Assembly (NCBI GenBank): GCA_025774555.1
Contig: JALGVT010000013.1
Span: forward strand, 1 to 64,000
Reading direction: 5' to 3'
DNA length: 64,000 bases
Origin: a candidate division LCP-89 bacterium
GTDB lineage: Bacteria > Electryoneota > B3-LCP
Positions 38,017 through 47,081 of this stretch are shown here, piece after piece. The notes under the pieces were generated by a model. The model was not told the origin of the DNA. It saw only the letters and a list, made by a program, of their open reading frames with translations, and did no database searches. Each line of letters begins with the position of its first letter. The stretch's first letter is position 1. A program made the translations under genes and the position numbers.

Positions 38017-39432
38017 TCAGAAACTCCTGATTGATGCTAATGTGTCCAGATCAAGGTAACGCTGCACGTCCTCCGCGTTCTTGAATGAATGATCGAAGAA
38101 ATCTGTAAAAAAGGCGATAGAAATCCCGGCGAAAATTCCGAATAAAAGAACCATCACTAATTTCAGCCATTTGTTGGTGGGGACCGGGTCAATGGGAACC
38201 ACAGCGGGACTGATGACTTTTACTCTGACTACCATCTCTTTCTTGGACTGCGAAATTCGGGCTTCTTCCCGCTGTTTCAGCAGCATTGAGTAAAGCTCTT
38301 CTTTTTCAGTGATGCCCCTTGAGAGTTGCTGCAGCTCCAGCTCTTTACCAGATAATCCGCTGATCTGGTTTCTGATGGAAACGATACTCCTTCTTAATGT
38401 GGCTTCCTCGTTTCTCAGCGCATTAATGGTGGATTCAAGGACAGTAGCTATTTCTTTTATCTCGTCGTTGATGCGCCCTCGCAGCGCGTTTATCTCCGCT
38501 TCTTTCTCCTGCACTTCCACGAAGGAATCGGTATAGACGTCTCGCAGTCTGTTGCGCTCATATTCTAGATCTCGAAGCTGACTCTTCAGATCAAGGATTC
38601 CTCGTATCTGTATGTTGCCATCCCCGAGTTCTATAACAGGTAGTTCTTCGTAATTGCCAGATTGGATCATCGTTTTAAGGGTCGTCAGCTTTGCCTCTTT
38701 GGATATACGCTCCAACCTGACGCCATCATGTCGGTTCTGATAATCCTTCAATCTGGTAAAAAGAACTTCCCCTTCACGATCAGGTGTGTAGAGTGTCTCT
38801 TCGCTCTGGAATAGCATTCTGCTTTGCTGAAGATCGTTAAGCTGTTGCGCAGTCTCCTCAATTTGACGTTCTAAAAAAGCGATGGATTGATCATCGGAGA
38901 AGATTTTGAAGCGATATTCGATATAACGCTCCACTAATTCGTTGACCACCTCCGCACAGAGCTTTGGAATTCGTGACTTGAATTTAACTTTAATAATGTT
39001 GGGATCTGTCGATGGAGAGATCGTTAAATATCTGCCGAGTTCCTGAACTGCCATCTGTAAAGCGATTTCCATCTCCCGGGGATTGCTGAACTTCGTTGTG
39101 TCGTCAAATCCATACAATCCAAGGCTTAAAATAACGCTTTCAAGCACAGGTCTGGAGGTCATTATCTCGGATTCCTGAGAATAGCTGTAACTCGCTTCAC
39201 CGCTTCGTCCGGTGCTTGATATGCGTAAGAGAAGAGCTTTCTCTAACTCCGGATCACGTTCCAGCAACAGTTTAGCTTGCGCTTGATACTGATCGGGCAT
39301 TTTGAAGACTTTGAAGGCACCTGCCGCAAGCGTTAAGACCGAAATAGCGGTGATGATCCAGATCCTTTTGAAGACGACGGTGAGAAAGTGTCGCAGCGAA
39401 GTTGCTCTGTCGGGCGTATATTGTCTATCCAC
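38017..39432 (-). CDS. Wzz/chain-length determinant family protein
   Basis: N-terminal TM, long coiled-coil, SPAVVPIDPVPTNKWLKLVMVLLFGIFAG C-terminal TM. Confidence 0.88.
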   Translation of the reverse strand: MDRQYTPDRATSLRHFLTVVFKRIWIITAISVLTLAAGAFKVFKMPDQYQAQAKLLLERDPELEKALLLRISSTGRSGEASYSYSQESEIMTSRPVLESVILSLGLYGFDDTTKFSNPREMEIALQMAVQELGRYLTISPSTDPNIIKVKFKSRIPKLCAEVVNELVERYIEYRFKIFSDDQSIAFLERQIEETAQQLNDLQQSRMLFQSEETLYTPDREGEVLFTRLKDYQNRHDGVRLERISKEAKLTTLKTMIQSGNYEELPVIELGDGNIQIRGILDLKSQLRDLEYERNRLRDVYTDSFVEVQEKEAEINALRGRINDEIKEIATVLESTINALRNEEATLRRSIVSIRNQISGLSGKELELQQLSRGITEKEELYSMLLKQREEARISQSKKEMVVRVKVISPAVVPIDPVPTNKWLKLVMVLLFGIFAGISIAFFTDFFDHSFKNAEDVQRYLDLDTLASIRSF

Positions 39433-39467
39433 GATTTGCTGATTCCATTTATTGCTATCGATGTAAC

Positions 39468-40406
39468 TTATGCAAAGATATCCTTGAAATATTCGAAGGT
39501 CTTTTCCATTCCGTCATGGAACGAGATCTTTGGCTGGTAACCGAACGTCGTCACCAGCTTCTCGATATTCGCCTGTGAATGTGGAACGTCTCCGGGACGA
39601 GGTGGATCATGTTTTTTATCGATCTCGTGTCCCACCAGGGTTTCGATGACTCCAACCATTTCGTTCAGTGTTATTCGATCTCCGCAGGCTAAATTAAAAA
39701 CCTCGCCGGCGCCTGCGCTGCTCTCAGCCGCGAGGATATTGGCATCGACTACGTTATCGATATAAGTAAAATCGCGTGAGGTTAGTCCATCGCCGAAAAT
39801 AGTCAGCCTTTCGCTTCGCAGCGCAGCTCTGATGAATTTCGGTATCACTGCGGCATACTGTGAATCGGGGTCCTGATTGGGTCCGAAAACATTGAAGTAA
39901 CGCAGGCTTACCGTTTGAAGACCATAGACTTTATAATAAACCTGACAATATGTTTCCGCAGCCAGCTTAGCGGCAGCGTATGGTGACAACGGAGCGGCTG
40001 TCATAGGCTCTCGTTTGGGCAGTTCCGGGTTGCTTCCATAAATCGAAGATGAGGAGGCGTAAACCAGTTTCTTGATTCCCGCTGAACGAGCTGTTTCAAG
40101 AATATTTAGAGTCCCCCATGCAGTTGATCTGAAAGATCCTACCGGATCATCAATAGAACGAGGCACGGATGGTATCGCAGCCTGATGAAGAACGTAATCC
40201 ACACCATCGAAGGCTTCTTGCAGTCCTTCTTTTTTTGCTATATCAAGTTCGTAGAGATCTATTTCGTCTATAAAAGGTTCAATGTTTACTCTGCGACCTG
40301 TGGAGAAGTCATCGATAATGCGCACCAGATGACCCTTCTTCAGTAAAGCTTTAGCAATATTCGATCCGATAAAACCAGCGCCGCCGGTTACAAGATAAAC
40401 TGCCAT
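39468..40406 (-). CDS. NAD-dependent UDP-sugar 4-epimerase family (SDR)
   Basis: YLVTGGAGFIGSNIAKALLKKGH; SPYAAAKLAAE; SLRYFNVFGPNQDP. Confidence 0.88.
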   Translation of the reverse strand: MAVYLVTGGAGFIGSNIAKALLKKGHLVRIIDDFSTGRRVNIEPFIDEIDLYELDIAKKEGLQEAFDGVDYVLHQAAIPSVPRSIDDPVGSFRSTAWGTLNILETARSAGIKKLVYASSSSIYGSNPELPKREPMTAAPLSPYAAAKLAAETYCQVYYKVYGLQTVSLRYFNVFGPNQDPDSQYAAVIPKFIRAALRSERLTIFGDGLTSRDFTYIDNVVDANILAAESSAGAGEVFNLACGDRITLNEMVGVIETLVGHEIDKKHDPPRPGDVPHSQANIEKLVTTFGYQPKISFHDGMEKTFEYFKDIFA

Positions 40407-40416
40407 TATCCCCTCA

Positions 40417-41670
40417 TTAAGCCTCTTTTTTCCTGTCTTGAATCCAATTTATAAATGCAGCCGCGCCGCCGCCTGCTAAAATCATCAAGCAGAATTCAAC
40501 TGGTAGCCGGTAGCGAGTTTGTGTGAAAAACAGAGAATATGCAAAAGCATGCGATAGTAACAGCATTAAAGGCAGACTGAATAGCCTCCATGAATTGAAA
40601 CAGAGCAGCACTCCAACAATTGCAAATATGAAAACTGGTCCATAGGTTATAGCGCTGATCCAGTTCATCACAGACGATGCGTAAGGATTATCCACCACCA
40701 TGCGGTGATCGTTCTGATTGACCTCCTCGCGATAATCACGCTGGCGTGTGACCACTCTGTCTGGCACAAATTTCCAGAAATGAAGGAATTCACTGCCGTA
40801 ATTGGCTAAGAACTTACCAGGGTTCGACATAATTCCCGCAATACGATCACTGCCTGATACCCACTCTTTTGAGGCAACTTCACCCTCGCTCTGAATAATG
40901 GGCAGATGTTTTTCAACCCTCGGATCCACCAGAACCAGCCGACCAAAACGCTCGTAGCAGTAGTAAATCCAGGGCGACAAACTGGTGCTTACAATAATGA
41001 CATGCAGTAATCCGTAAAGCAGGGCTCTACGCGCCCTGAATCCTGTCTGGAAGAAATACCAGATGATAATAAATGGCAAAAAAGCTAAGCAAGCCGGTAT
41101 GGCAAGCGATGCTATTCCCAAACTGATCGATGCGAAGAGAAGATTCCAGATCGATTTCCGCTGGATCGATTCGATGAGGAAATAGATCGTCCCGACCAGC
41201 AGAAAAGTCACCAGTTGCGTTGGATAAAGCAATCCTGCGATGAAAATATAATAAGGATAAATGACTGAAATCCAGGCGGAAATGTGAGCTGCTTTCCTGC
41301 CAAAGATGTTTTGTGAGATATGAAAAAGCAGGACTGAACTGAATGCACCGAGCAAAGCTTGAACGATCCGTATAGGGAATATATGAATTCCAAAGAGCAT
41401 ATAATTAAACGCCAGGAAGAAAGGATAAAGAGGCGGTCTGTTGTAATCAGCATCTAATCCACCTCCAGCCATCAGAGTCAGTGAGGCTCTCTCGTACGCC
41501 TTGTAATCACTGAAGTAGAATCCCTCCTTGAGAAAAGCTATGTGGATTAATCGAACAGCTAAACTGGCAGCGAATATTATCCAGGGATAATAGGCTGAGT
41601 TTATAACTCTGCCGATTCGATTCTGAGTTGAGGAGACATTGTGAGCAACTTTTTCGGTACCGTTTATCAC
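40417..41670 (-). CDS. GT39/GT83-like (PMT/ArnT-type) integral membrane glycosyltransferase
   Basis: Multi-TM with N-terminal FYFSDYKAYERASLTLMAGGGLDADYNRPPLYPFFLA. Confidence 0.72.
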   Translation of the reverse strand: MINGTEKVAHNVSSTQNRIGRVINSAYYPWIIFAASLAVRLIHIAFLKEGFYFSDYKAYERASLTLMAGGGLDADYNRPPLYPFFLAFNYMLFGIHIFPIRIVQALLGAFSSVLLFHISQNIFGRKAAHISAWISVIYPYYIFIAGLLYPTQLVTFLLVGTIYFLIESIQRKSIWNLLFASISLGIASLAIPACLAFLPFIIIWYFFQTGFRARRALLYGLLHVIIVSTSLSPWIYYCYERFGRLVLVDPRVEKHLPIIQSEGEVASKEWVSGSDRIAGIMSNPGKFLANYGSEFLHFWKFVPDRVVTRQRDYREEVNQNDHRMVVDNPYASSVMNWISAITYGPVFIFAIVGVLLCFNSWRLFSLPLMLLLSHAFAYSLFFTQTRYRLPVEFCLMILAGGGAAAFINWIQDRKKEA

Positions 41671-41672
41671 CT

Positions 41673-42461
41673 CTATAATACCTTGCGTAATAGTTTTTTG
41701 TCTAACTTACGCTGATCGGAAACGCAAGCCTTAATCAATGCCCTGTCACAGATTGCGTTGACCAGCCGCGGTATCCCTTCACTGAACTTGTATATTTCGT
41801 TCATTGCACCGTCGTCAAAAAGCCTCTTACCCTGATAACCAGCCACCTTCAGTCTGAATTCAATGTAGTTTTCTACCTCATCCTGCGTCATAGCGCTTAA
41901 ATGGAAATGCAGCGAAACGCGTTGTTTAAACTGACGCAACTCGGTTGAGTTCATCAGATGCAGAAGTTCAGGCTGACCTACCAGGATAATCTGTATCAAT
42001 TTCCGCTTGGCGGTTTCAATATTAGAAAGGAGCCGAATCTCTTCGAGCTGCCAACTTCTGAGGTTCTGAGCTTCATCGATAATCATGACCGCGTTTCCAC
42101 CTTTTTGATCCAGCCGGATCAGAAAGTCCTGAAGCCCTAATAGGAGTTCGCTCTTCGATTTCCCGGCAGCTTCCAAACCGTAATCGCGGAAGACAAAGCG
42201 GAGCATATCCTTCAAACTCATATTGGAATGAACCAGATGTGCGATCCGGTGGGAATCGTCAAGGCGTTCCAGCAGAGCATTGATGACAGTTGTCTTTCCG
42301 ATTCCGATTTCACCGGTTAGAACAACAAATCCCTTCCGCATGCGGATGCCATAAATCAAATATGCCAGGGCATCCTGATAGGATTCTCCAAAGTATAGGA
42401 ATTTTGGATCAGGGGTTACGTTAAACGGTTGTTCTTTGAGATTAAAAAAACTGAGATACAT
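41673..42461 (-). CDS. ExeA-like AAA ATPase of the XrtA/PEP-CTERM EPS-locus type
   Basis: MYLSFFNLKEQPFNVTPDPKFLYFGESYQDALAYL; Walker A GEIGIGKTT; Walker B MIIDEAQNL. Confidence 0.85.
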   Translation of the reverse strand: MYLSFFNLKEQPFNVTPDPKFLYFGESYQDALAYLIYGIRMRKGFVVLTGEIGIGKTTVINALLERLDDSHRIAHLVHSNMSLKDMLRFVFRDYGLEAAGKSKSELLLGLQDFLIRLDQKGGNAVMIIDEAQNLRSWQLEEIRLLSNIETAKRKLIQIILVGQPELLHLMNSTELRQFKQRVSLHFHLSAMTQDEVENYIEFRLKVAGYQGKRLFDDGAMNEIYKFSEGIPRLVNAICDRALIKACVSDQRKLDKKLLRKVL

Positions 42462-42504
42462 TTAGATTGCCGTCCGCTATTAGCTGAAGTTATTATTAAA
42501 TCAA

Positions 42505-43290
42505 TTACTCTAAATTTTGATCAAGCAGTCTCTGGTAGTAGAACCAGCGCACCGAGAGATCTACCGGTGTCAGAATTGCCGGCAGGTAGGCATCGAGGAA
42601 ATCTCCCACTTTGGCAATGAACGTCCGGGGCACATAGACGATATCAAAGGGCTGAACTGCTGGATCGCCTCTTCGAATGTCACCTTTCATTAGCTCTTTC
42701 AAGTCCCACCGAGCGGCAACCAGTTCACCCGGTTCCTGGCGGATAATCAGCACGCTCTTCATTTTCGCTTCACGCGTCGGACCACCAGCCAATGCCACGG
42801 CTTGTATGGCTGTTAATCGCCCTCTGTAAATCACAGGTCCCGGGCGATGCACTTCACCAAAAACGTAGACTTCAGGCGACCCGAATTCACGCAGGAAAAC
42901 CGTAACGTCCGGGTCTTTGATGATCCCGGAATAGCTGGCGGTAATCATGCTGTCCACATAGGCTGGTGAGCGTCCCACCACTAAAATATCACCGATCCTT
43001 TGCAGAGTTATCCTGCCGTCCGGTCTAACACGAACGGTCTCATTAAAACGCTCGTGTGTGTAGAATTTAATCTCGAGCAGATCATCAAAGTCTATGAGAT
43101 AATCAGGTATCTCCTCACATGAAGGCGGCACGTAGGAGGGCACCGGGATACGCGTCTTTTCTACCAGAGCCGGCTTTTTTCCTCCTCCGCAGGAGGATAA
43201 AACCAAACCGAATGACAGAATCAGCACAGCATAAAATACATTCAGAATTCGCTTGTCGTTCAAGTTGCAATCCCCTATATTAAGGAACAT
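42505..43290 (-). CDS. Polysaccharide export lipoprotein (Wza-like)
   Basis: Lipobox VLSSC; YLIDFDDLLEIKFYTHERFNETVRVRPDGRITLQRIGDI; VYVFGEVHRPGPV. Confidence 0.88.
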   Translation of the reverse strand: MFLNIGDCNLNDKRILNVFYAVLILSFGLVLSSCGGGKKPALVEKTRIPVPSYVPPSCEEIPDYLIDFDDLLEIKFYTHERFNETVRVRPDGRITLQRIGDILVVGRSPAYVDSMITASYSGIIKDPDVTVFLREFGSPEVYVFGEVHRPGPVIYRGRLTAIQAVALAGGPTREAKMKSVLIIRQEPGELVAARWDLKELMKGDIRRGDPAVQPFDIVYVPRTFIAKVGDFLDAYLPAILTPVDLSVRWFYYQRLLDQNLE

Positions 43291-43291
43291 A

Positions 43292-43320
43292 TTGCCGCAG
43301 ATGAAAATATTTCCTATAGA
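43292..43320 (+). promoter_or_regulatory. Candidate sigma70-type promoter for 43372 gene
   Basis: TTGCCG (43292-43297), 17-bp spacer, TATAGA (43315-43320). Confidence 0.35.
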
Positions 43321-43327
43321 TTTTCTG

Positions 43328-43356
43328 AATATAGCGAATAATTAAATCAAAATCAA
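43328..43356 (-). promoter_or_regulatory. Candidate sigma70-type promoter for the EPS operon
   Basis: Minus strand TTGATT (43356-43351), 17-bp spacer, TATATT (43333-43328), ~38 nt before ATG 43290. Confidence 0.45.
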
Positions 43357-43371
43357 GTCTTTTTCAGCGAT

Positions 43372-44535
43372 ATGAAGCCCACTTTAAAAATATACTCCAT
43401 GGAAAGGTCATTGCGTGCCTATTGTGAAGAATGCGACTTCTCCGGCTGGGATCCATGGGATGCTTTAGGTTCACCTCTATTCCGCCTGTTCCCCTTCAAT
43501 AGGAGGCTTCCCAGATGGGCGGGGAACCATATAATCAAAATCGCGCCGCTAAACATCCGACCTTTATTGGGTATTAAAAAGGACTGTTTCGCTAAAGGAC
43601 TATCCCTTTTTCTGTCCGGTTATATCCTGTCCGAGAAAGCTTCTCCCAACCAGCATAACCGTGAAAACATAGCAAACCTTTATAAACGTCTGATGGAGAA
43701 AGCAATTCCCGGCTATAGCGGTCCCTGCTGGGGAACAAATCTTGCGTACCAGACCCGGGCATTTTTCGTCCCTGAACAGACGCCTTCAGCAGTACATACC
43801 GCCTTTGCCGTAGAAGCTCTACTCGATCTGAACGACCTGACACCCGATGAGAAGCTGGTTGAAACCGCCGCAGGTTCATGCCGCTTCCTGCTGGAGGACC
43901 TGACCATTACAACTCTACCGGAAGGGATTCATTTCAGCTATACTCCACAAGATAGCTCGAGGGTGATCAACGTAACCGCTCTAATAGCCAGAATGCTGGC
44001 GAGAACAGGAAGAATCACAGGAGATAAAAATCTGATAAACCAAGCTGAACTCGCCGCCCGCTGGGTCATATCGAGGCAGAGTGATGATGGAAGCTGGCAT
44101 TACGGCGAAGATCCGGCACATCATTGGATTGATAATTATCACACTGGCTTTGTTCTGGAAGCACTGGAGGATTACCGCAAATACTCCGGAGATGATAGAG
44201 TAGGAGATGCAATAATCAAGGGAGCTGATTTTTACCGAAAACGCCTCTTCTGCGAAGATGGCACGCCTAAGTTTTCACCGGACTCGCTGTATCCTATTGA
44301 CGGTCACTGTATAGCTCAGGGAATCATGACGTTCGTCCGCTTGAAGGATAGAAATAGCGAATATCTTCCTTTTGCTGAGAAAATAGCACTATGGAGCGGG
44401 GAGAATTTTCAGCATCACAGAGGCTATTTTTATTTTCAGAGAAGGAAATTCTGGATGAATCGGATCCCTTATATCAGGTGGGTTCAGGCGTGGATGTTTT
44501 TAGCCTTGAACAGGCTTTTAAGAGAAATTGAGTAA
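43372..44535 (+). CDS. Alpha/alpha-toroid protein (terpene cyclase/prenyltransferase- or glycosidase-like fold), function unknown
   Basis: Repeated helical hairpins, ISRQSDDGSWHYGED (QW-like QxxDGSW), only plus-strand gene in the region. Confidence 0.6.
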   Translation: MKPTLKIYSMERSLRAYCEECDFSGWDPWDALGSPLFRLFPFNRRLPRWAGNHIIKIAPLNIRPLLGIKKDCFAKGLSLFLSGYILSEKASPNQHNRENIANLYKRLMEKAIPGYSGPCWGTNLAYQTRAFFVPEQTPSAVHTAFAVEALLDLNDLTPDEKLVETAAGSCRFLLEDLTITTLPEGIHFSYTPQDSSRVINVTALIARMLARTGRITGDKNLINQAELAARWVISRQSDDGSWHYGEDPAHHWIDNYHTGFVLEALEDYRKYSGDDRVGDAIIKGADFYRKRLFCEDGTPKFSPDSLYPIDGHCIAQGIMTFVRLKDRNSEYLPFAEKIALWSGENFQHHRGYFYFQRRKFWMNRIPYIRWVQAWMFLALNRLLREIE

Positions 44536-44564
44536 CGATAAGCAGCGCGAATTTACAACAATGC

Positions 44565-45314
44565 TCAATCACTCTCCTCATCTTCAGAAATCTCTGCCAG
44601 TCTAAGCGCTATCTCCTTTTCAATATCGATCATCGCGTTTTCAATGCCGGCGTAAGATACGGTGCTGTATTTCATATGATTGGCGATATCCTCAAGGCTC
44701 TTGATTACCGCGTTAATGCGCCGCGTCTCCTTTAGACAAACATCGATCAATTTCTGGGCTGAAACCGGATTGTCAGCTCTTGCCGACTGCGCCCTGCCGC
44801 CTATACTCGTCAAAGCATTATTGATATGATGAGCCATCGTTACCATCAACTGACCGATGGTCTCAATTTTTGCGAGTTCGGTTTCTTTTTCGCGCAGATC
44901 CTTTTCCATCTGTCTCATGCGCAGGATAGATTTTATTCGGACCAGCACTTCTTCAATTTCGAATGGTTTTGTTATGTAATCGTCAGCGCCCGCCTCCAGT
45001 CCTTTAACGATATGTTCCAATCCGCCATAGGCTGTCAGCATTAAAATGGGGAGAGTGCGTATCGCCTCGATCTCACGTATTTTGCGGCATACTTCATAGC
45101 CGTCCATGCCGGGCATATTAATATCTAAAAGGATTAGATCCGGTATCTCCGACTCAATCTTCTTCAAGGCTTCCATACCGTCTGAGGCAACCTCAATCCT
45201 ATACCCGGACTTCTCCAGTTTAGCCTGAAGAACTTCCTGGATTAACAGGTCGTCATCCACGACAAGCAGGTAGGGTTGTCTCTCCCTCGTATCATTCTGT
45301 TCATTGCCACTCAT
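44565..45314 (-). CDS. Response-regulator receiver fused to a HisKA/DHp-like helix pair, no ATPase domain
   Basis: LLVVDDDLLIQEVL...LILLDINMPGMDGYEVCRKIR...TAYGG...YITKPFE; then ETIGQLMVTMAHHINNALTSIGGRAQSA. Confidence 0.82.
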   Translation of the reverse strand: MSGNEQNDTRERQPYLLVVDDDLLIQEVLQAKLEKSGYRIEVASDGMEALKKIESEIPDLILLDINMPGMDGYEVCRKIREIEAIRTLPILMLTAYGGLEHIVKGLEAGADDYITKPFEIEEVLVRIKSILRMRQMEKDLREKETELAKIETIGQLMVTMAHHINNALTSIGGRAQSARADNPVSAQKLIDVCLKETRRINAVIKSLEDIANHMKYSTVSYAGIENAMIDIEKEIALRLAEISEDEESD

Positions 45315-45341
45315 CTTATCGGTTTCCCATTATCAGAAATC

Positions 45342-46460
45342 TTAAAAGCTCTGCCTGAGATCGAGATAAATCGCGATGTAATCCGAATCCAAAGGTGTGG
45401 CAACGTCGATCGAAGCAACCACGTCCGGCGGGAAAATAGCTCGCAGACCAACGCCGACATTCTGCCTGAAACCCCACCAACCTTCATCATCCCGCCAGAT
45501 ATCCCCCAATTCCGAGAATAGCACGAATCCGGTGGAAAAAGTATAATTCTCGAATCCGGGATTATCTTTCCATAAGAACTTTAAGGGCAGAGGTATGTCA
45601 GTTTGAAGAATCTGTCTGAATTCTGTCCTGAGCAGGAAGAAAGCATTCCCATAATACCTGTCGAGTGGATATCCGCGCATACTGAGAGATCCGCCAATTT
45701 TAAACTGGCTGAAATAGGGGACGTCGGAATGGATAACTCCCCCCCTGAGATTAAGCGCCAGGGTGGTCTTTTCGGCGGTCAGCGGCAGATACTTGCGAAT
45801 GTCTATTTGCGTGCGGATAAGTTCATCTCTGTTCCCTTCGGAATAGGCATAGCCCAAATCGGTCTGCCATAGAACGTGCGTTCCCCTGTGCGTGTTATAC
45901 CGGTTGTCTCTTCTCTCTAATCCAACACGAAAGGAACCTGCAATCTCTTCACCTTCAGTATATATTGACGCTAAAACTGGATTGTATCCTACTGCCTCGT
46001 TCCATTCGGGATCGCCCTTGAACGCGAATCTTTTGTAACTCGCCTGCAGACCATAGAAAAGACCGTTACCCTTCAAAAAATCGCATCTGCCCCAAAAATC
46101 AGCCCAGTACTGAACATCCTCACCGAGTTTATCATGATTCGATGCGTGCCAGGGCGAGAATACCTCCTTGCCGCTGATTTGATAGCGCCCCTCGAAACTC
46201 CACTCGATAGTTTCACGCGGCACAAACACGTTAAAGAGCACCTGTCCTTCGTCCGAGCCGAAATATTCCAGCCGCGACTCAAACCTCGCTCTGTTCTGCG
46301 TTTGCATGATAACCGCTAAACTGCCCACCAAACCGAATTCATCGGTATAGAATATTCCCGGGAGAACAAACAGGCGCGCCCTTGAAATGTCCGTTAAATA
46401 AAATACTGATATGCAGACGAATAAAATGGCAGTTATACACTTCTTTAAAAAGCATGTCAT
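45342..46460 (-). CDS. Outer-membrane barrel protein (Omp85/surface antigen C-terminal-like)
   Basis: Signal peptide; FKIGGSLSMRGYPLDRYYGNAFFLLRTEFRQ; terminal VGLRAIFPPDVVASIDVATPLDSDYIAIYLDLRQSF. Confidence 0.75.
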   Translation of the reverse strand: MTCFLKKCITAILFVCISVFYLTDISRARLFVLPGIFYTDEFGLVGSLAVIMQTQNRARFESRLEYFGSDEGQVLFNVFVPRETIEWSFEGRYQISGKEVFSPWHASNHDKLGEDVQYWADFWGRCDFLKGNGLFYGLQASYKRFAFKGDPEWNEAVGYNPVLASIYTEGEEIAGSFRVGLERRDNRYNTHRGTHVLWQTDLGYAYSEGNRDELIRTQIDIRKYLPLTAEKTTLALNLRGGVIHSDVPYFSQFKIGGSLSMRGYPLDRYYGNAFFLLRTEFRQILQTDIPLPLKFLWKDNPGFENYTFSTGFVLFSELGDIWRDDEGWWGFRQNVGVGLRAIFPPDVVASIDVATPLDSDYIAIYLDLRQSF

Positions 46461-46466
46461 AGGTTG

Positions 46467-47081
46467 TTAACAATCAGTATTTATTAGATTTGTGTAATCT
46501 TCGGGTGTATCCACATTCACGATAATACCTGCGTCTGAAACGGGTAGTTCAATTATATACTCGCTATTCTCCTTTAGAGCCAGGCGCATATTCGATGAAT
46601 CAGACAAATGCAGCGTTTTTTCGATCCAGTTCTTTCCCAGTAGAACGGGATGTCCGCCGCGATTATCATACCGGGGACGCACAACGGTTTGAGGATTTCC
46701 ATCCCAAGCCGATAATATTTCGCGTAGTGTCTCTACTTTAACAGCAGGATGGTCAACCAGTGTGAAGAAAAAACCCGCATGTTCGCGGGATAAAACTGTC
46801 AAGCCTATTTTTAAGCTTGAAAGCTGACCTTCTTCCGGGTGATAGTTCACAGCAGTGATAACCCCGGATTTGTTTATGAATGGCTGGATAGATTCGGCGT
46901 GCTCCCCGACGACAACGACTATCGGGTCGCAGCCAATCTCGGCGTAATCAGCGATCAGCTTTTCAACGAAGGTTGAACCTTTATACGGCAGAAGAGCCTT
47001 AGGTTTTCCCATCCTGGTGGAAGAACCGCCGGACAGGATTACGCAGGCAACCGATCTCTTGATATGTTCACGGCTGCGCAT
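46467..47081 (-). CDS. MobA/MocA-like nucleotidyltransferase
   Basis: ACVILSGGSSTRMGKPKALLPYKGSTFVEKLI...LVDHPAV...NVDTPEDY. Confidence 0.82.
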   Translation of the reverse strand: MRSREHIKRSVACVILSGGSSTRMGKPKALLPYKGSTFVEKLIADYAEIGCDPIVVVVGEHAESIQPFINKSGVITAVNYHPEEGQLSSLKIGLTVLSREHAGFFFTLVDHPAVKVETLREILSAWDGNPQTVVRPRYDNRGGHPVLLGKNWIEKTLHLSDSSNMRLALKENSEYIIELPVSDAGIIVNVDTPEDYTNLINTDC

